Origin: Prevotella bivia DSM 20514
GTDB taxonomy: Bacteria > Bacteroidota > Bacteroidia > Bacteroidales > Bacteroidaceae
Length of the DNA: 64,000 nucleotides
Direction: 5' to 3'
Assembly: GCF_000262545.1 (NCBI RefSeq)
Contig: NZ_JH660659.1
Coordinates: forward strand, 253,240-317,239
The position numbers and the translations under genes are program-made. The number at the start of each line of letters is the position of its first letter. Positions within the stretch are counted from its first letter, which is position 1. The notes under the pieces are model-generated. The model was not told where the DNA came from. It worked only from the letters and a program-made list of their open reading frames with translations, and did no database searches. Below are positions 63,511 to 64,000 of the stretch, piece by piece.

Positions 63511-63688
63511 ATATTAACCATAAATTAAGTAGCAATTGTTATGCCATTTCTTAATTGCGAGTGCAAAGGTATAAAGAATATTTCGTTTAACCAAACAACT
63601 CTTGCAAAAAGTATATTTTTTAACAATAAGATACACACTTCTGTCTTTTATTAAGGTTTTTAGTCTAGTCTTGTTTATCAAACTCTTC
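63511..63688. other. Gap between the tRNA and the last gene
   Basis: 178 bp, AT-rich. Reading the minus strand it should hold the tRNA promoter, and GTGCAAAGGTATA on the plus strand (about 63561-63573) contains a minus-strand TACCTTTG -7 box. Nothing else is visible. Confidence 0.4.
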
Positions 63689-63940
63689 TTACAGCATATT
63701 TTCCAACATCGCCACAGCCTTCTTTATATCGTCTGAAAAGGAAGCATGGCAAAGTAAAAAGTCGTCCTTACCAGCAGATAAAGTTTTGTAGAGCGTTTGA
63801 TTCATACCTTCTATAAATAAGCTAATGGCATATTCTATATCATCCTTCTGCTGTAAATTATCGGAATAGGCATACACGCAATATTTTTGATGAAAGAAGC
63901 AGTAGGCTTGTTCTATACTATCTTTTGTTATCTGTTCCAT
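63689..63940 (-). CDS. Small protein of unknown function
   Basis: 83 residues, acidic, with no signal or membrane segment: MEQITKDSIEQAYCFFHQKY at the start, ending in an amphipathic helix DDIKKAVAMLENML. Predicted mostly helical by eye. It resembles short conserved Bacteroidales proteins but I cannot name the family. Codon use is like the neighbours. It would be monocistronic, upstream of the tRNA on the same strand. Confidence 0.6.
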   Translation of the reverse strand: MEQITKDSIEQAYCFFHQKYCVYAYSDNLQQKDDIEYAISLFIEGMNQTLYKTLSAGKDDFLLCHASFSDDIKKAVAMLENML

Positions 63941-64000
63941 TTATATAAATGTGTTATTGAGATGGTCTCCCTTTTAAAGCTACAAAATTAACGATATTTT

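Overview
The window is chromosomal DNA of a low-GC member of the Bacteroidales, most like a Prevotella or Bacteroides relative. Three things point there. Most promoters I can read are the Bacteroidetes type (TTTG, 19-20 bp, TAnnTTTG), with almost no Shine-Dalgarno sequences. The gene content includes GH92/GH130 N-glycan enzymes, DUF5686, DUF4270, PCMD and stand-alone GT5 proteins, an LplA-LipA fusion and ISAon1/IS66 elements. Signal peptides are of the ...AQ type.

Layout. 1-1.5 kb: a DUF2520 gene divergent from kdsB (Kdo activation for LPS). 1.6-12.9 kb: a minus-strand host-glycan cluster (GH130, GH92, GH20, GH33, GH92, sugar kinase, CBM9-like protein). Secreted sialidase, hexosaminidase and mannosidases would trim sialylated complex N-glycans; the cytosolic phosphorylase and kinase would use the remaining disaccharide and GlcNAc. 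No SusC/SusD pair or transporter accompanies it. 13.3-21.9 kb: envelope protein, YihY, dnaB, ispE, MFS transporter, panB. 22-25.9 kb: an IS30 element beside a HAD gene with an unusual end, then rsmG, an MBL hydrolase and ruvC. 26-26.7 kb: a long gene-free stretch with a candidate small RNA and a 22-bp repeat array. 26.8-33 kb: biotin-dependent carboxylase/decarboxylase module, panC-panD, glycogen-synthase-like GT5 plus DUF4270 lipoprotein. 33-51 kb: a clpC-type gene, a PCMD/beta-barrel/acyltransferase operon, a porin-like protein, an A2M-ispH-Na+ symporter operon, clpB. 51.4-59.4 kb: glycine cleavage regulon (gcvT-H-PA-PB-lpd), convergent with a fused lipoate ligase/lipoyl synthase gene. 59.4-63.4 kb: an IS graveyard, where an intact IS66 with an 8-bp target duplication sits inside an ISAon1-like element, flanked by IS3 remnants and a possible structured RNA. 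The window ends with an initiator-type tRNA-Met and a small unknown gene.

The most unusual signal is a family of four intergenic arrays (about 9.4, 26.3, 39.1 and 51.2 kb). A degenerate palindromic 15-mer, AAAAGNTNANCTTTT, recurs with an exact 22-bp period (15 bp plus a 7-bp variable linker), which places A/T tracts every 11 bp. Individual 15-mers are identical between distant arrays. I do not recognise this as a named element. Further points of interest are a sigma-54-like element before the clpC-type gene with a related motif before clpB, an IS30 relic at 38.9 kb, and two possible non-coding RNAs.
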